Below, piece by piece: positions 24,991-33,341 of a DNA stretch of 64,000 nucleotides. The translations under genes were made by a program, and so were the position numbers. This DNA comes from Vagococcus lutrae (GTDB lineage: Bacteria > Bacillota > Bacilli > Lactobacillales > Vagococcaceae), in assembly GCF_003987555.1 (NCBI RefSeq), contig NZ_NGJW01000001.1, positions 1 through 64,000 of the forward strand, in the 5' to 3' direction. The notes beneath the pieces were generated by a model. That model worked only from the letters and a program-made list of their open reading frames with translations, was not told the DNA's origin and did no database searches. The number at the start of each line of letters is the position of its first letter. The stretch's first letter is position 1.

Positions 24991-26236
24991 AGATATACAT
25001 TTTTTGAAGAAATGATGTTTTCATGTTTTTAAGCACTTCAAGCTGACGCTGATGAAGAGCGATAGTGTCGTCTAGTTGTTTGAAGAAAGTGCCGATTTTT
25101 TGTTGTTCTTCAATATTTGGAATAAATATGTTGATATTTTCAATGTCTGAACTGTTGTAACTTGGTAGTGCTCCAACTTGTGCGTACTTAGGAAGATTGA
25201 TAGTTTCAAACATGGTTTTACCAAAATCAGCATCCCAACTATTATCAAATATGTACGCCATAGTATTATTATCTAACAAGAAAAGAGATCGAACAATTCG
25301 CTTTCTATTAAGCATTATGGCAGCTCCAACTTTAGCAAATATAACTGCTGGAACATCTTCTATAGGCTTCCACTTTTTTCTTTCAATTTGTTCTTTAGAA
25401 ACATAGTTGTTAGCTGTAATCATCTCATTTTCATTTCCTTCATTATTCATGTCAGAAACTTTAAAAAAAGGAATTCCTGCCGTTCCACCTTGTTCCGTAT
25501 TTGGAAAACCAACCCCTGACTGAGTTTTTCCTATTTCCCCCAACTTACGCTGTTCCCAATCGTCAGTAAATCCTGAAAAACGAATTTCTGGTTTTGTTTC
25601 GTCTTTTTTCGGAAACATCTTTTGCAAAAAAGACTTTTTAGTTTTTTCTAACACTTCAAGCTGTCGCTGATGAAGAGCGATGGTATTATTAATATTCTCA
25701 AAAACATCAGCAATTTTATTTTGTTCCTCATATATTGGCATTAAAACATCAATTGAATTTAAAATTTCTTGACTAACATTAAACCTTGTACTTCCTCCAG
25801 CTTTTCGTTCTATTTGTTTTCTACCAGCGCCATTATTCAAATTAATCTCCATAAATAATGGATTGTACTCTGCTTTCCTTTTTCCTCTAATTGAAAAGCC
25901 ACTATATAAGGCATACTCACTATCAGTATAAGCTTTTGATAATCCTACTTCTTGAACAATTTCAGACGACCTAACAAAAATCAAATCCCCATTTTCAACC
26001 TTATTTTTTGATTCAATAGCTTCAGAGACACTTACAGAATTTCTTATATTTTGGTAGGTAATTTTATTAGGAGAAAGAATATCCATTACACTTATCATTT
26101 TTCTGCCCTTGCCATAATTTTCTTTAGGCGCATTTATCCCATTAGAAAAATCCATGAATTCATTTAACTTACGCTGTTCCCACTCGTCCGTGTAGCCTTT
26201 AAAACGTATTTTTGGTTGTTTATTTATCGTTTTCAT
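24989..26236 (-). CDS. hsdS: Orphan type I restriction-modification specificity subunit (HsdS)
   Basis: A full-length 415-residue S subunit. Two target-recognition domains (about 10-165 and 215-385) are each introduced by an F-G-T-D-WEQRKL motif and closed by a helical spacer with IALHQRQLEVL..K.SFLQKM. The two TRDs differ, so a bipartite target is expected, each half set by one TRD. S subunits need HsdM (and HsdR) to act; none is present anywhere in this 64-kb window. It lies alone between the Y-polymerase gene and the yrzB-ruvX-ireB cluster and probably came by transfer. Repeats inside the gene allow TRD exchange. Confidence 0.92.
   Translation of the reverse strand: MKTINKQPKIRFKGYTDEWEQRKLNEFMDFSNGINAPKENYGKGRKMISVMDILSPNKITYQNIRNSVSVSEAIESKNKVENGDLIFVRSSEIVQEVGLSKAYTDSEYALYSGFSIRGKRKAEYNPLFMEINLNNGAGRKQIERKAGGSTRFNVSQEILNSIDVLMPIYEEQNKIADVFENINNTIALHQRQLEVLEKTKKSFLQKMFPKKDETKPEIRFSGFTDDWEQRKLGEIGKTQSGVGFPNTEQGGTAGIPFFKVSDMNNEGNENEMITANNYVSKEQIERKKWKPIEDVPAVIFAKVGAAIMLNRKRIVRSLFLLDNNTMAYIFDNSWDADFGKTMFETINLPKYAQVGALPSYNSSDIENINIFIPNIEEQQKIGTFFKQLDDTIALHQRQLEVLKNMKTSFLQKMYI
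25034..25681. repeat. 30-bp direct repeats in hsdS (conserved spacer-helix segments)
   Basis: Bases 25034-25063 and 25652-25681 are identical except for one base. They code for the repeated IALHQRQLEVL helix at the end of each TRD and lie 618 bases apart, flanking the second TRD. Recombination between these copies, or with another hsdS, would swap or delete a recognition domain. Confidence 0.85.
25542..26182. repeat. 17-bp direct repeats at the head of each hsdS recognition domain
   Basis: Bases 25542-25558 and 26166-26182 are identical and code for the repeated WEQRKL segment. Together with the 30-bp repeats they bracket each TRD with nearly identical DNA. Confidence 0.8.
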
Positions 26237-26310
26237 ATGTCATTCCTACTTTATCTTATTTAACTTTATCATAGCATATTTTAAACAATCTGGTCGTCTA
26301 TTCCAATAAA

Positions 26311-26343
26311 AAAAGAACGCTTATCTAAGATAAACGTTCTTTT
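26311..26343 (-). terminator. Terminator after yrzB
   Basis: A 15-base stem with one mismatch (26311-26325 with 26329-26343) and T/A tracts on both sides lies just beyond the yrzB stop codon. It also separates this operon from hsdS. Confidence 0.82.
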
Positions 26344-26349
26344 AACTTA

Positions 26350-26664
26350 TTATTCTTCTTCCGCTGCGAAAGCGTTGAAAACTTCTTCAATCATGTCCCA
26401 TTCTTCTTCTGTTTCAATGTTCAATAATTGACCTTCCGTACCGGATGGGCCTTCGATATATTGGTAAGCAAGTAAATCTACTTCTTCCTCATCATCTTCA
26501 GCGTCATCCATTTCAGCTGGATATAATAATACGTATTGTTTATTGGCAAAATCTTCTTCACCATCAATAGTCATTAAGATTTCAAATAACGCTTCGTTAC
26601 CATTTTCATCTACTAATGTGATGTATTCTGATTCTCCATGGTCGTGTGTGTGTTCTTCTGTCAT
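26350..26664 (-). CDS. DUF1292 protein (YrzB family)
   Basis: About 104 residues, very acidic. The N-terminal His/Glu stretch EEHTHDHGE is followed by the DUF1292 core ITLVDENGNEALFEILMTI, KQYVLLYPAE and LLAYQY, and a C-terminal EEEWDMIEEVFNAF. Function unknown, but in Firmicutes it is regularly the third gene after ireB (yrzL) and ruvX (yrrK). The ATG at 26664 has GAGG nine bases before it; the one at 26673 is too close to that site. Confidence 0.86.
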   Translation of the reverse strand: MTEEHTHDHGESEYITLVDENGNEALFEILMTIDGEEDFANKQYVLLYPAEMDDAEDDEEEVDLLAYQYIEGPSGTEGQLLNIETEEEWDMIEEVFNAFAAEEE

Positions 26665-26684
26665 GAGTGCCATCCTCTTTTCTT

Positions 26685-27104
26685 TTAGTTATGACGATCT
26701 AAATAGCCTTGTAAAATCATTACCGCGGCTAATTTATCAATCACTTTTTTTCGTTTTGCTCGTGAGGCATTTGCCTGTTCTACCAACATACGCTCTACTT
26801 CTGCCGTAGACAGTCGCTCGTCTTGGTAAATCACTTCGACATCAAAATGGTCGACGAGATACTGACCGTATGCTTGTGACGCTTCTGCACGTGGTCCTAG
26901 CGTATTATTCATATTTTTTGGCAATCCTACTACGACTTTCTGACATTGGTATTCATCGAGCAATTCTTTTACGCGATCATAACCAAAGTCACCTTGATTT
27001 TCATTGATTTGGATGATTTCTAATCCCTGTGCGGTCCATCCTAACCGGTCACTCATCGCTACGCCGACTGTTTTAGAGCCGACATCCAATCCCATTATTC
27101 GCAT
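26685..27104 (-). CDS. ruvX: Putative Holliday junction resolvase RuvX/YqgF
   Basis: A 139-residue RNase H-fold protein with [16 protein letters not shown] at the N-terminus (catalytic Asp7), [16 protein letters not shown] in the middle and [15 protein letters not shown] towards the end. The family is reported both as a junction resolvase and as a 16S pre-rRNA processing nuclease. The ATG overlaps the ireB stop (TAATG), so translation is coupled. Middle gene of ireB-ruvX-yrzB. Confidence 0.9.
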   Translation of the reverse strand: MRIMGLDVGSKTVGVAMSDRLGWTAQGLEIIQINENQGDFGYDRVKELLDEYQCQKVVVGLPKNMNNTLGPRAEASQAYGQYLVDHFDVEVIYQDERLSTAEVERMLVEQANASRAKRKKVIDKLAAVMILQGYLDRHN

Positions 27105-27370
27105 TAAACGTCCATCCCGTGATGGGTTAGGTAAGTTTTAATTAATTCTTCCATAATCTCATCTCTTTCGTGACGACGTATGAGATTTCGAGCATCTTGG
27201 TGACGTGGTATATACGCAGGGTCACCTGAAAGTAAATATCCCACTATTTGGTTAATCGGATTGTACCCTTTTTCTTCTAATGCTGCATAAACCACCTTTA
27301 AGGTTTCACTGATTTCTTGTTTACGATGATCATCAAAATCAAATCGAACAGTTTTATCGGTATAACTCAT
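27104..27370 (-). CDS. ireB: IreB family regulatory phosphoprotein
   Basis: About 88 residues from the ATG at 27370, which has GAGGTGG about seven bases upstream; the longer frame to 27406 would hide the conserved N-terminus. [10 protein letters not shown] has Thr4 and Thr7, the residues phosphorylated by the Ser/Thr kinase IreK (PrkC/Stk type) in Enterococcus faecalis, where IreB lowers cephalosporin resistance. The rest matches UPF0297: [32 protein letters not shown]. The kinase and its phosphatase are not in this window. Confidence 0.93.
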   Translation of the reverse strand: MSYTDKTVRFDFDDHRKQEISETLKVVYAALEEKGYNPINQIVGYLLSGDPAYIPRHQDARNLIRRHERDEIMEELIKTYLTHHGMDV

Positions 27371-27446
27371 CCATCTCCACCTCTTTTCTTTCTTTATGTC
27401 TTTCATTTTACAAGATAGCCACTGAAACTACAACTAAAGCCACTCT

Positions 27447-28079
27447 TTAACGCTTATCTTTTAATGTGACTTCCGCAATAGGTTTTCCGATAGGTGTCTC
27501 ATCAACTAATTCCATAATCCCTGATTGCGCCTCACTTTGAGGTAAGCCTAATTCCCTAGCTGAGCAAATCATACCATAGCTATCGACACCACGTAGATTC
27601 CCCGGCCAAATAATCAAGCCGTTTGGCATCATCGCACCGGGTTGTGCTACGACGACACGTAGTCCTTCACGAATATTCTTCGCACCACAAACAATTTGTA
27701 ACACTTCGCCATTTGCAACTTCTGTTTGTGTCACAGAAAGGTGGTCGGAATCTTCATGCGGTACGCATGATTGCACATAACCTGTCACTAACTTGCCATA
27801 GCCGTTATCACTTAAACGATCTTGAACGCCTGCTTTTTCTAGTAGCTCGTTTAAGACGTTCATCTCTTTTTCTGATGGGTAAATTTGCCCATTTCCTTCT
27901 ATTTCAGGTAAATACTTACTAATGTTGAAAAAATTCAATCCGACTGTTTCTTTCGTGTCCTCTAAATAAATACGTGCGACATCATCCACACGTTCTACCG
28001 CTACTTCGCCACCTTTGGCATTAGCAACCACCACAACTAAACAATCTCCAACTGCTTCTTTGTTATACGAAAAAATCAT
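27447..28079 (-). CDS. ytpR: tRNA-binding domain protein YtpR
   Basis: A 210-residue protein. An N-terminal DUF4479 part (about 1-85) is followed by a tRNA-binding OB fold (about 90-200) of the type found in the phenylalanyl-tRNA synthetase beta chain: VTGYVQSCVPHEDSDHLSVTQTEVANGEVLQIVCGAKNIREGLRVVVA and YGMICSARELGL. The catalytic synthetase part is missing. It might bind tRNA or structured RNA. It follows usp by 21 bases in a run with ytpP and pepA. Confidence 0.9.
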   Translation of the reverse strand: MIFSYNKEAVGDCLVVVVANAKGGEVAVERVDDVARIYLEDTKETVGLNFFNISKYLPEIEGNGQIYPSEKEMNVLNELLEKAGVQDRLSDNGYGKLVTGYVQSCVPHEDSDHLSVTQTEVANGEVLQIVCGAKNIREGLRVVVAQPGAMMPNGLIIWPGNLRGVDSYGMICSARELGLPQSEAQSGIMELVDETPIGKPIAEVTLKDKR

Positions 28080-28100
28080 GACTATCTCCTTATGCGTTAT

Positions 28101-28565
28101 TTACTCATTTTCTTCTTTTGGACGAACAATTAAAACATCACATGGCGCGTGGCGAATCACATGATCACTCACACTTCCAATCATGAAACGTTCTACGGCA
28201 TTTAAACCAGATTGTCCGACCATGATTAAATCAACGTGATACTTTTCTGGCAACTCCTCGGCCATTAACACTTTTGGTGAACCAAATGTTAAGACGGATT
28301 CCACATTATCAATTCCTTGTTTCTTAGCAAATGCGACATATTCTTCCAGCATCTCTTTTGAACGGGCAGTCTCAACATCAATTAATTCAGAGGTCGTTAG
28401 CGTATACCCCATGTTACCGTACAAACGGTTTTCAATAATATGGGCCACAATCACACGTGAATTATTACGTTTAGCTACTGCCAACGCTTTTTCAAACGCC
28501 TCACGCGCTTGGTCACTACCATCTGTTCCAACTAGAATTGTTTGATACTCTTGTGCTTCCATCAT
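28101..28565 (-). CDS. Universal stress protein, UspA family
   Basis: About 154 residues. The fold begins YQTILVGTDGSDQAREAFEKALAVA, and the ATP-binding loop GQSGLNAVERFMIGSVSDHVIRHAPCDVLIVR (about 122-152) has the G2xG9xGS pattern of the nucleotide-binding subgroup. The ATG at 28565 is chosen because AGGAAGG lies seven bases before it. Its targets are unknown. Confidence 0.88.
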   Translation of the reverse strand: MMEAQEYQTILVGTDGSDQAREAFEKALAVAKRNNSRVIVAHIIENRLYGNMGYTLTTSELIDVETARSKEMLEEYVAFAKKQGIDNVESVLTFGSPKVLMAEELPEKYHVDLIMVGQSGLNAVERFMIGSVSDHVIRHAPCDVLIVRPKEENE

Positions 28566-28586
28566 TTTTTTCACCTTCCTGTTTTT

Positions 28587-28925
28587 TTAAAGATATGTAT
28601 GTAAGAATGATAAAACTTCTTCTTTTGTTTTACGATTCTTATCAACAAAACGTGCGACCTCTTGACCGTCACGTACGATAACAAGGCTTGGGATACCAAA
28701 TATTTGCATGCTTTCACATGCTTCAATAAATTTATCACGATTAATCTCTACAAAATCTATTTTGGGAAACGTCGCAACAATATCAGCAAGATGCGGTTTC
28801 AAGTAAACACAATCACCACACCAATCTGCCGTAAAGTAAAAAACATGCGTCCCAGTTTCTACCAAGCTTGCAAATTCTTCTAACGTCTGTGGGATAAGCA
28901 TCCCATTTTCATTATTTTTTTCCAT
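28587..28925 (-). CDS. Thioredoxin-like protein YtpP
   Basis: About 112 residues with a thioredoxin fold and the active site WCGDC (Cys36, Cys39); Gly-Asp instead of Gly-Pro changes the redox potential relative to TrxA. The cis-proline loop is FGIPSLVIV. No signal peptide, so cytoplasmic. The ATG at 28925 lies inside the end of pepA with its SD (GAGGAAA) in the pepA coding sequence, so it is translated from the pepA transcript. Confidence 0.88.
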   Translation of the reverse strand: MEKNNENGMLIPQTLEEFASLVETGTHVFYFTADWCGDCVYLKPHLADIVATFPKIDFVEINRDKFIEACESMQIFGIPSLVIVRDGQEVARFVDKNRKTKEEVLSFLHTYL

Positions 28926-29991
28926 AGACAATTTCCTCAATCTTTTCGGGTGTTAAAGTTTGCATCGTTGTGATTAACATCTGACGCGCTGCTTCGTAGT
29001 CTTCAATATTAAACATCGTTTGATGCGTGTGGATATAACGTCCAGGGACACCAATAACAGCACTTGGGATACCGTCACGCACTTGATGTGCCGCTCCAGC
29101 ATCAGTGCCACCTTGTGAAACAAAGTATTGATATGGAATGGCGTTTTCTTCTGCTGTGTCGATTAGGAAATCACGCATACGATGTAACATAATCATACCC
29201 GGGTCAAAAATACGCATTAAAAATCCTTTTCCAAGATGACCAAAAGCCAATGGATCATCACCCGTATCATTGGCAGGAGAACAGTCAACCGCAAAGAATA
29301 AGTCAGGATTAAACTTGTGCGTAGAAGGACGAGCACCACGCAATCCAACTTCTTCTTGAACGTTCGCACCTGCGATTAAGGTAAACGGCAACTCGACATC
29401 TTTTAAAGATTCAAGCAGTTCAATAACTGCTACACAGCCATAACGGTTATCCCATGCTTTACTAATAATATGTTTTCCATTAGCTGTACGAATTGTCTCA
29501 ACATCTGGCACGATGCTATCTCCTGGTCGCACGCCATAAGACAATGCCTCTTCTTTAGAAGTAAAACCAGCATCAAATAAAATATCCGTCACAGCAACTT
29601 TGGCTTGTGCGCCTTTTCCACGCAATAAATGCGGAGGAACTGAAGATGAAATAACAGGATAATCTCCTTTTTTTGTCTTCAATGTATAACGCTGTGCTGA
29701 TACGACGTAAGGGTTCCATCCTCCTAGTGGGACAACTCTAAACAAACCATTGTCTTGAATCTGAGCTAACATAAACCCGACTTCATCCATATGTGCCGCG
29801 ACCATTACTTTTGGCGCTCCGGGTTGTTTACTCTTCTTAATACCAAAAATACCACCTAGACCATCGTACTCAATTTTATCCACATAAGGACTCATCTTTT
29901 TCTTCATGACGCGACGTACGTCATCTTCAAAGCCGCTTGTTCCTTGTATTTCTGTTAATTCTTTAATAAGTTCAAATGTCTTATCTCCCAT
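28912..29991 (-). CDS. pepA: Glutamyl aminopeptidase, M42 family
   Basis: A 359-residue M42 metallopeptidase. Metal-site motifs are visible: AAHMDEVGFM (about 65), KAWDNRYGC (about 180), the catalytic QEEVGLRGA (about 212) and VDCSPAND, plus HTHQTMF at the C-terminus. Lactic acid bacterium PepA removes N-terminal Glu or Asp from peptides, which fits with peptide import by the Opp system here. The GAGGTGG ribosome site is separated from the ATG by a 20-base hairpin. First gene of a run with ytpP, usp and ytpR. Confidence 0.93.
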   Translation of the reverse strand: MGDKTFELIKELTEIQGTSGFEDDVRRVMKKKMSPYVDKIEYDGLGGIFGIKKSKQPGAPKVMVAAHMDEVGFMLAQIQDNGLFRVVPLGGWNPYVVSAQRYTLKTKKGDYPVISSSVPPHLLRGKGAQAKVAVTDILFDAGFTSKEEALSYGVRPGDSIVPDVETIRTANGKHIISKAWDNRYGCVAVIELLESLKDVELPFTLIAGANVQEEVGLRGARPSTHKFNPDLFFAVDCSPANDTGDDPLAFGHLGKGFLMRIFDPGMIMLHRMRDFLIDTAEENAIPYQYFVSQGGTDAGAAHQVRDGIPSAVIGVPGRYIHTHQTMFNIEDYEAARQMLITTMQTLTPEKIEEIVYGKK

Positions 29992-29996
29992 GAAAT

Positions 29997-30023
29997 TGTT
30001 CTGCTAAGGCAGAACACCACCTC
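29997..30023 (-). promoter_or_regulatory. Ribosome binding site followed by a hairpin before pepA
   Basis: Minus strand: GAGGTGG (30017-30023) is directly followed by a perfect 8-bp hairpin, TGTTCTGC (30009-30016) with GCAGAACA (29997-30004) and a four-base loop, then five bases and the ATG. If the hairpin forms, SD and ATG are brought to normal spacing; if not, they lie about 25 bases apart. No other SD is visible. Confidence 0.6.
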
Positions 30024-30040
30024 GCTTTCTCTTTAATACT

Positions 30041-30069
30041 ATTATACCGTATTTCAGTTTTTTTTTCAG
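30041..30069 (-). promoter_or_regulatory. pepA promoter
   Basis: Minus strand: -35 CTGAAA (30064-30069), 17-base spacer, -10 TATAAT (30041-30046). Confidence 0.65.
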
Positions 30070-30130
30070 TGTTTTATCTTACCTAGATAGACTGATAGTA
30101 AAAGAAGTCATCTATTTTTTTGATAAAATG

Positions 30131-30139
30131 TGCTACAAT
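30131..30139 (+). promoter_or_regulatory. Extended -10 promoter of the PepSY-like gene
   Basis: TGCTACAAT (30131-30139) is an extended -10 element (TGn plus TACAAT). The -35 region is poor, as is common for extended -10 promoters. The gene starts 36 bases downstream. Confidence 0.55.
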
Positions 30140-30174
30140 AAGAACAAGAAGTTTGACAGAGAGGTGGGAGAAAC

Positions 30175-30510
30175 ATGACAAAAAACAAAACATTAAAATG
30201 GACGGGGATTGGATTATTATCTGGCATCGCTATCGGCATGGTAAGTGGCGTCGTAGCACATCGTTATTATCAAGAAAAGAAACATATTGATCCAGAACTG
30301 ATTTTACAACAAGTAAAAGAAGCCTTTTTAGAACAAGGGGAAATCGAGGGTTCATGGATTGAGTTTAATACCTATCCACTTGAAAAAGTGGCTGTTACTT
30401 ATGATACTTACACTGGTGGTATCACACGTTGGGAAGAGGGAGAACTCGTTCAGCATGAGTTTATCGCTGACGCTAATACAGGCGTTGTGTTGGATTTGTA
30501 TCGTATATAG
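30175..30510 (+). CDS. Small membrane-anchored PepSY-like protein
   Basis: A 111-residue protein with one N-terminal membrane anchor (about 10-27) and an outer domain like PepSY: PELILQQVKEAFLEQGEIEGSWIEF, YTGGITRWEEGELVQHEFIADANTGVVLDLYRI. PepSY domains are thought to bind or inhibit peptidases at the cell surface. It is divergent from pepA. GGTGGG precedes the ATG. Confidence 0.75.
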   Translation: MTKNKTLKWTGIGLLSGIAIGMVSGVVAHRYYQEKKHIDPELILQQVKEAFLEQGEIEGSWIEFNTYPLEKVAVTYDTYTGGITRWEEGELVQHEFIADANTGVVLDLYRI

Positions 30511-30511
30511 T

Positions 30512-30553
30512 AAAAAAACGTTTCATTGCTCTTTAGCAATGAAACGTTTTTTT
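30512..30553. terminator. Bidirectional terminator between the PepSY-like gene and trmB
   Basis: A perfect 19-bp stem (30512-30530 with 30535-30553) has a four-base loop and seven-base A/T flanks. It is the longest perfect terminator stem found in the window. Confidence 0.92.
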
Positions 30554-31193
30554 AATTGATATATGCCGTTTCAACACGGTAAATCGGTTGTCCTTTTGCT
30601 GAGAACTTTTCTTCGTACTCCGTCATAATATTCTCTGGACAGTCATCTTGATGTAAATCAAGTGAGACCTCTTTTAATTGCATACCATAGGTTGAAAAAC
30701 TAACCAGCGAGTATTCAAACAAGCCGCGATTATCGGTTTTAAAATGAATTTCTCCACCAGGAACTAAAATTGTTTCATACGTTTCTAAAAATTGAGGTGA
30801 CGTTAACCGACGCTTAGCATGACGCTTTTTAGGCCAAGGGTCTGAAAAGTTTAAGTAGACTAAGTCCACTTCTCCCACTTCAAAATATTCAGTCAACGCC
30901 GCACCATTCGCATGTAATATTTGTAGGTTTGGCAATTGTTCCTCGATTTGTTTTTCTAAGATACTTACTAAAACATTAATCTCAATTTCTACCGCAACAT
31001 AGTTGATCGAAGGATTTTGTTTCGCCATCCCGACAATAAATTGTCCTTTTCCAGATCCTACTTCAATGTGTAACGGTTGATTCTTAGAGAAACGTTCTTG
31101 CCATTTTCCTTTGTAAGCCGTTGGATTTTCCACTACAAATTCAGGATGAGCTAGTACTTTTTCTTTTGCCCATGGTTTATTTCTTACTCTCAT
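30552..31193 (-). CDS. trmB: tRNA (guanine-N7-)-methyltransferase
   Basis: A 213-residue class I methyltransferase. The SAM-binding loop is [15 protein letters not shown] (about 41-55) and the TrmB signature [17 protein letters not shown] lies at about 113-129, with a [12 protein letters not shown] motif near 155. It methylates G46 of tRNA. It is preceded by the terminator of the ytmP-like gene. Confidence 0.95.
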   Translation of the reverse strand: MRVRNKPWAKEKVLAHPEFVVENPTAYKGKWQERFSKNQPLHIEVGSGKGQFIVGMAKQNPSINYVAVEIEINVLVSILEKQIEEQLPNLQILHANGAALTEYFEVGEVDLVYLNFSDPWPKKRHAKRRLTSPQFLETYETILVPGGEIHFKTDNRGLFEYSLVSFSTYGMQLKEVSLDLHQDDCPENIMTEYEEKFSAKGQPIYRVETAYIN

Positions 31194-31212
31194 TTATGTT
31201 CTCCTTCATTAA

Positions 31213-31242
31213 AAAACTCTCAGTGTTTACACTGGGAGTTTT
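31213..31242 (-). terminator. Terminator after the ytmP-like gene
   Basis: A stem of 13 bases with one mismatch (31213-31225 with 31230-31242) has a ttta loop, and Ts follow on the minus strand before trmB. Confidence 0.78.
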
Positions 31243-32026
31243 AAAAATTAAATATTTTTTGTAACAATAGTATCTCTCGGTTCATTTTTTGTAGTTCAAA
31301 TTGTTCATAGTAATGTTTAATACGACGCAAAAAGTCCATACCGCTATACCAATAAACACGTTCTAAAACTTCTTCCGTCACGTGATAACCGTAAAATTCC
31401 AACCATTTTCGCCATTGATTATAAGGGACATAGCGGCCCAGTATAATCCCTAAATCTAAAGCTGGGTCAGCTAGCACGGTCGCGTCCCAATCGACTAAAT
31501 ATAAACGATCTTCTTCCGATAAAAACCAATTGGAATGGATGGGGTCTCCATGACACACTTGGATATCTCCATCGTTTGGCAAGTGGTCTTCTAAATATCT
31601 AAAGACACGATGCAAATAAGGATTATGACGCAGCTCTGCTGGCAAGTCCGTACTATATTGACTTAAAAAAGCAAATGCGGTCATCTCTTCGCCACCGAGT
31701 CGGTATAACATATTTTTAAGGGAACGTGAATGATGTATATCGTGTAAAAGTTGAATAACGGCAGGAAACTCACTCATCTCTGTTGGCGTTAACGTTTCTC
31801 CTTCTAACCACTCTTGTGCAGTCAAAACATTGCCGTCACCTAAGCGTTTCGTCCAAACTAGCTTTGGCACAATCCCTTCACGCGATAAGGCAGCTAAAAA
31901 AGGGGTAGTATTTCGTTTTATAAAAACTTTTTGAGAATCTTTCATCCCCATAAAAGTTTGACCGGTTTCTCCATCTATTGGCTGGAGAGACCACGTCTTA
32001 TCAAATTGAAAATTTAATTCTGTCAT
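31241..32026 (-). CDS. Aminoglycoside/choline kinase-like phosphotransferase (YtmP family)
   Basis: A 261-residue protein-kinase-like fold. The catalytic loop VCHGDPIHSNWFL (about 176-188, HxDxxxxN with Asp and Asn) and LYLVDWDATVLADPALDLG (metal-binding Asp, about 196-214) are clear; the N-lobe has KVFIKRNT with the ATP-binding Lys. It should phosphorylate a small hydroxylated molecule, unknown here. The conserved trmB-ytmP neighbourhood suggests a housekeeping role, not antibiotic resistance. It has its own promoter. Confidence 0.85.
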   Translation of the reverse strand: MTELNFQFDKTWSLQPIDGETGQTFMGMKDSQKVFIKRNTTPFLAALSREGIVPKLVWTKRLGDGNVLTAQEWLEGETLTPTEMSEFPAVIQLLHDIHHSRSLKNMLYRLGGEEMTAFAFLSQYSTDLPAELRHNPYLHRVFRYLEDHLPNDGDIQVCHGDPIHSNWFLSEEDRLYLVDWDATVLADPALDLGIILGRYVPYNQWRKWLEFYGYHVTEEVLERVYWYSGMDFLRRIKHYYEQFELQKMNREILLLQKIFNF

Positions 32027-32076
32027 TGCTCTCCACCAATCCTTTATTCTCTAGAAACACGTGCCAGTATTATTCA

Positions 32077-32105
32077 TTTTAAGACTCTATATCTCACTCG
32101 TCAAG
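32077..32105 (-). promoter_or_regulatory. Promoter of the ytmP-like gene
   Basis: Minus strand: -35 TTGACG (32100-32105), 17-base spacer, -10 TAAAAT (32077-32082), between ecsB and the kinase gene. Confidence 0.7.
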
Positions 32106-32126
32106 TCTCAAAAGTCTTTTCTCATT

Positions 32127-33341
32127 TTACCTTTTTAGACGTTTTGGTAAATAGTATTTAATTAAAAACAGTAACTCTATCATCATCGCTGTAATTGTAA
32201 TGAGTAGATAATCTAGGGACACTGGTCCTATTATCGCAATAACGCTAAAAACGACCAAAACAGCGCTAAGAATGACTGTCCATAACCGTTGAACAGCTCT
32301 CGCCTTTTCTGTAACAGGCACAGGATACAGCTGTGTCATCACTTGATAATCATAATGTTGATAAAGTGGCACAAGTTGAAAGCCTATGCCGAAGATAATA
32401 ACTAGAAAAAGGGGTAACAATAAGCGGCCATCATCGATAAACAGCCCACTAATCATGCCAATTAACACTAAGCGAAAAGTAACCCCTAAGTAACTCGTCC
32501 CTCTTAAAAAACTTCTAATATATAAATAATCGTATGTTTGTGGGTAACGTTGACTATAGCGTTCAATAATGTTGTCCAAATAGCGGCGGCGACGTATCGG
32601 TGTTGCCATATTAGGAACATCCGTAAATAAATTAATCATCGCAGCGATTCTCTTTTGACGTGCCTGTTCCAATTCTATCGCTAATAGCCAGTTAAAACTT
32701 CCTCTTCCACCTTTTTTTTCGGCATAAAAAAGTATCATACCATAAATAACGATTAAAATGCTACCTAGCCAACTATAAAAAAGTGTACTTGAAAATACAA
32801 TAATCACTGAAAAAAGCCAGTGGTACACTAATGATGTCTGTGAATATACTGATGACTGTTTAAATGTGTAAAGTCGGTCTATTAAGACTCTGAGATGAAT
32901 CATCTTTAAACCAAGCAGAGTGACTAAGTAAAAAATTAATTCATACCACTCAACATGACTTATTCTTATTAAAAGTGGCATCGCACCTAAAGTAACTGCA
33001 AATATAATAACCGATGGAATTTTCAAAGAATGAAAAAATGCGGCGCGGAAATATTCGCTCATTTCATCTTCTTTCGGTAGCAAAAACTGTGCGTCAGCTG
33101 CCACTACTAGCGTTGCTAAACTGCCAATGCTTAAAGCTATAAGCCAAACCAGTGCGACAATGATTTTTCCAACAAAAAAAGTAGCATCGACTTGTTCTAA
33201 AAATTGACTGTAATAGAACATGCCGCCTCCTAAAATAAAAATCAATACTAACCCAATATGGTCGTTAAAAACATATTTTAAATATTTATTGAGTTGTTTT
33301 TGATGACGGCGTTGTCGTTCTCTATAAAAAGCTTTCATCAC
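32127..33341 (-). CDS. ecsB: ABC transporter permease EcsB
   Basis: A 404-residue membrane protein with about ten hydrophobic segments in pairs, matching the EcsB family. The cytoplasmic middle part is basic (RQKRIAAMINLFTDVPNMATPIRRRRYLDNII). EcsAB in Bacillus affects secretion, regulated proteolysis and competence; the transported substrate is not established. It overlaps ecsA by four bases (ATGA), so the two are translated together. Confidence 0.88.
   Translation of the reverse strand: MMKAFYRERQRRHQKQLNKYLKYVFNDHIGLVLIFILGGGMFYYSQFLEQVDATFFVGKIIVALVWLIALSIGSLATLVVAADAQFLLPKEDEMSEYFRAAFFHSLKIPSVIIFAVTLGAMPLLIRISHVEWYELIFYLVTLLGLKMIHLRVLIDRLYTFKQSSVYSQTSLVYHWLFSVIIVFSSTLFYSWLGSILIVIYGMILFYAEKKGGRGSFNWLLAIELEQARQKRIAAMINLFTDVPNMATPIRRRRYLDNIIERYSQRYPQTYDYLYIRSFLRGTSYLGVTFRLVLIGMISGLFIDDGRLLLPLFLVIIFGIGFQLVPLYQHYDYQVMTQLYPVPVTEKARAVQRLWTVILSAVLVVFSVIAIIGPVSLDYLLITITAMMIELLFLIKYYLPKRLKR

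Noticed and set aside
31241-32026. Aminoglycoside resistance phosphotransferase
   Set aside because: The fold is APH-like, but the sequence and the trmB neighbourhood match the housekeeping YtmP-like group; no resistance-enzyme motif or mobile context.
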